In this document: positions 5,420 through 5,931 of the stretch, one piece after another | Numbering within the stretch: position 1 is the first letter of the stretch | Layout of the letters: each line of letters opens with the position of its first letter | DNA from: Chloroflexota bacterium | Lineage (GTDB): Bacteria; Chloroflexota; Anaerolineae; B4-G1; DUEL01 | DNA length: 5,931 nucleotides | Direction: 5' to 3' | Assembly: GCA_017743275.1 (NCBI GenBank) | Contig: JAGHZG010000119.1 | Coordinates: 1 to 5,931, forward strand | Notes under the pieces: model-generated | What the model saw: only the letters and a program-made list of their open reading frames with translations | What the model was told of the DNA's origin: nothing | Databases searched by the model: none | Translations under genes and position numbers: made by a program

Positions 5420-5589
5420 GAATGCTCAATGAACCTGCCGTGCTCATCAAACATCGGCAATGCTTTACCTTCACTGATCTCCATTTCAACCGCCGCCACC
5501 AGTGCCGCTAACTTATCATCGTCGGTTGCCGCAAATTGCGCATCCCATATCGCTTCATCGTCTAAACAGCAAAATTCGGGCAATACCAT
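5416..5589 (-). CDS. Small antitoxin-like protein (partner of the truncated RelE/ParE toxin)
   Basis: This 57-residue acidic protein begins MVLPEFCCLDDEAIWDAQFA and ends with the block GKALPMFDEHGRFIEHS. The pattern D-E-A-x-W-D-x-Q-F-A-x-x-x-D-x-x-L-x-x-L-x-x-x-V-x-x-E-I-x-x-G-K-x-x-P-x-F-D is one I associate with hypothetical antitoxin components placed directly upstream of RelE/ParE-like toxins. It lacks an obvious DNA-binding motif. GAGGG just upstream of the ATG at 5589 can serve as ribosome site, though the spacing is very short. The gene appears intact although its toxin is truncated. It is too small to be called confidently on statistics; position and overlap carry the call. Confidence 0.7.
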   Translation of the reverse strand: MVLPEFCCLDDEAIWDAQFAATDDDKLAALVAAVEMEISEGKALPMFDEHGRFIEHS

Positions 5590-5694
5590 CACCCTCTTTC
5601 GTAGGAGTGCGCCGATACCAGAAACTCCCTCACCATCCGTACCTCGGACACGATCAGGTCGGTAGGGTAATCGGGTGGTCCAGATGTGAAGGCA
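5590..5694 (-). other. Spacer between toxin relic and antitoxin gene; doubtful small ORF
   Basis: One minus-strand frame is open from inside the PemK-like relic down to a TGA at 5589-5591 that overlaps the antitoxin ATG by one base (TGATG). Its end reads DYPTDLIVSEVRMVREFLVS, which looks somewhat protein-like, but I recognise no family and see no convincing start or ribosome site. It may be a dispersed repeat or a leader peptide remnant. No promoter could be assigned. Confidence 0.3.
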
Positions 5695-5931
5695 TCAGAT
5701 AGAAGCCCAGAGCTGCTGTATCCGGGCACGCACCTGTGCCCAATCACCGGGTGGTAATGCTCCCAACCTGCGTTCTACCAGTCGCTTTTCCAGCGTCGCT
5801 ACTTTGTGCACCCGCACCACAGACAGGAGCAATAAACCTGCTTTTTGCCAATCCGCAAGTTCAACATCAAAAAGTGTGGCTCATATCGGCTTTGAGGTGA
5901 AGTGGCGAAATTGAAAACATCGTGGTATGCT
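5695..5931 (-). pseudogene. PemK/MazF-like toxin, C-terminal fragment with a probable frameshift (runs off right edge)
   Basis: From 5868 to the stop at 5695 the minus strand encodes 57 residues, starting DVELADWQKAGLLLLSVVRV, continuing HKVATLEKRLVERRLGALPP and ending with DWAQVRARIQQLWASI. The pattern D-W-x-x-A-G-L-x-x-x-S-V-V-R-x-x-K-x-A-T-L-x-x-x-L-x-x-R-R-L-G is typical of the C-terminal half of PemK/MazF-type endoribonuclease toxins. Upstream, this frame meets a TGA within a few codons. The plausible continuation (reading SRYEPHF up to the junction) is in another frame, and the switch lies at a run of five T (plus strand A5, 5869-5873). One inserted or lost base there would restore a continuous frame. 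The fragment could also be a real truncation or an assembly error. Confidence 0.6.

Noticed and set aside
5429..5702. Plus-strand frames of 66-78 codons over the toxin-antitoxin region
   Set aside because: They run antisense to the antitoxin gene, which has a better-supported operon layout, and show no family pattern.

Overview
The window looks like a G+C-rich environmental bacterium, most plausibly Chloroflexota (Anaerolineae-like). The hints are a secreted VIT-domain-type protein beside a SAM hydrolase, a MurA with Asp at the usual Cys position, abundant short dispersed repeats in the intergenic gaps, and toxin-antitoxin relics of a kind common in that phylum. The phylum is inference from gene style; no ribosomal marker is present.

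Left half (1-2826) is conserved, very G+C-rich gene space. A partial secreted protein with the start of a VIT-like domain runs leftward off the edge. It is divergent from a DUF62 S-adenosylmethionine hydrolase (SAM hydroxide adenosyltransferase) across a 256-bp A+T-rich gap filled with CACAAAGA-type repeats and a TTAATTG heptad array. The SAM hydrolase has a near-consensus sigma70-like promoter placed so that the mRNA would be leaderless. A 115-bp gap with a 14-bp tandem repeat follows, then murA (UDP-GlcNAc enolpyruvyl transferase, peptidoglycan synthesis), which carries Asp117 in place of the fosfomycin-reactive Cys. A strong hairpin flanked by A and T tracts lies between murA and a convergent tRNA-Met(CAU), and can terminate transcription from both sides.

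Right half (2827-5931) is accessory DNA, visibly less G+C-rich, with everything on the minus strand. In transcription order from the right edge it holds: a frameshifted C-terminal piece of a PemK/MazF-like toxin; a small intact antitoxin-like gene; a RelE/ParE-like toxin cut off after about 35 family codons; a 110-bp hairpin-bearing spacer; an unusual Ser/Thr-type protein kinase with an unrecognised helical C-terminal region; and two translationally coupled MNT-type minimal nucleotidyltransferases without a HepT partner. This reads as a decayed toxin-antitoxin cluster into which a kinase gene was inserted or recombined, ending at the tRNA gene. Whether the kinase and nucleotidyltransferases form one system cannot be decided from sequence alone; it is the most interesting open question here.
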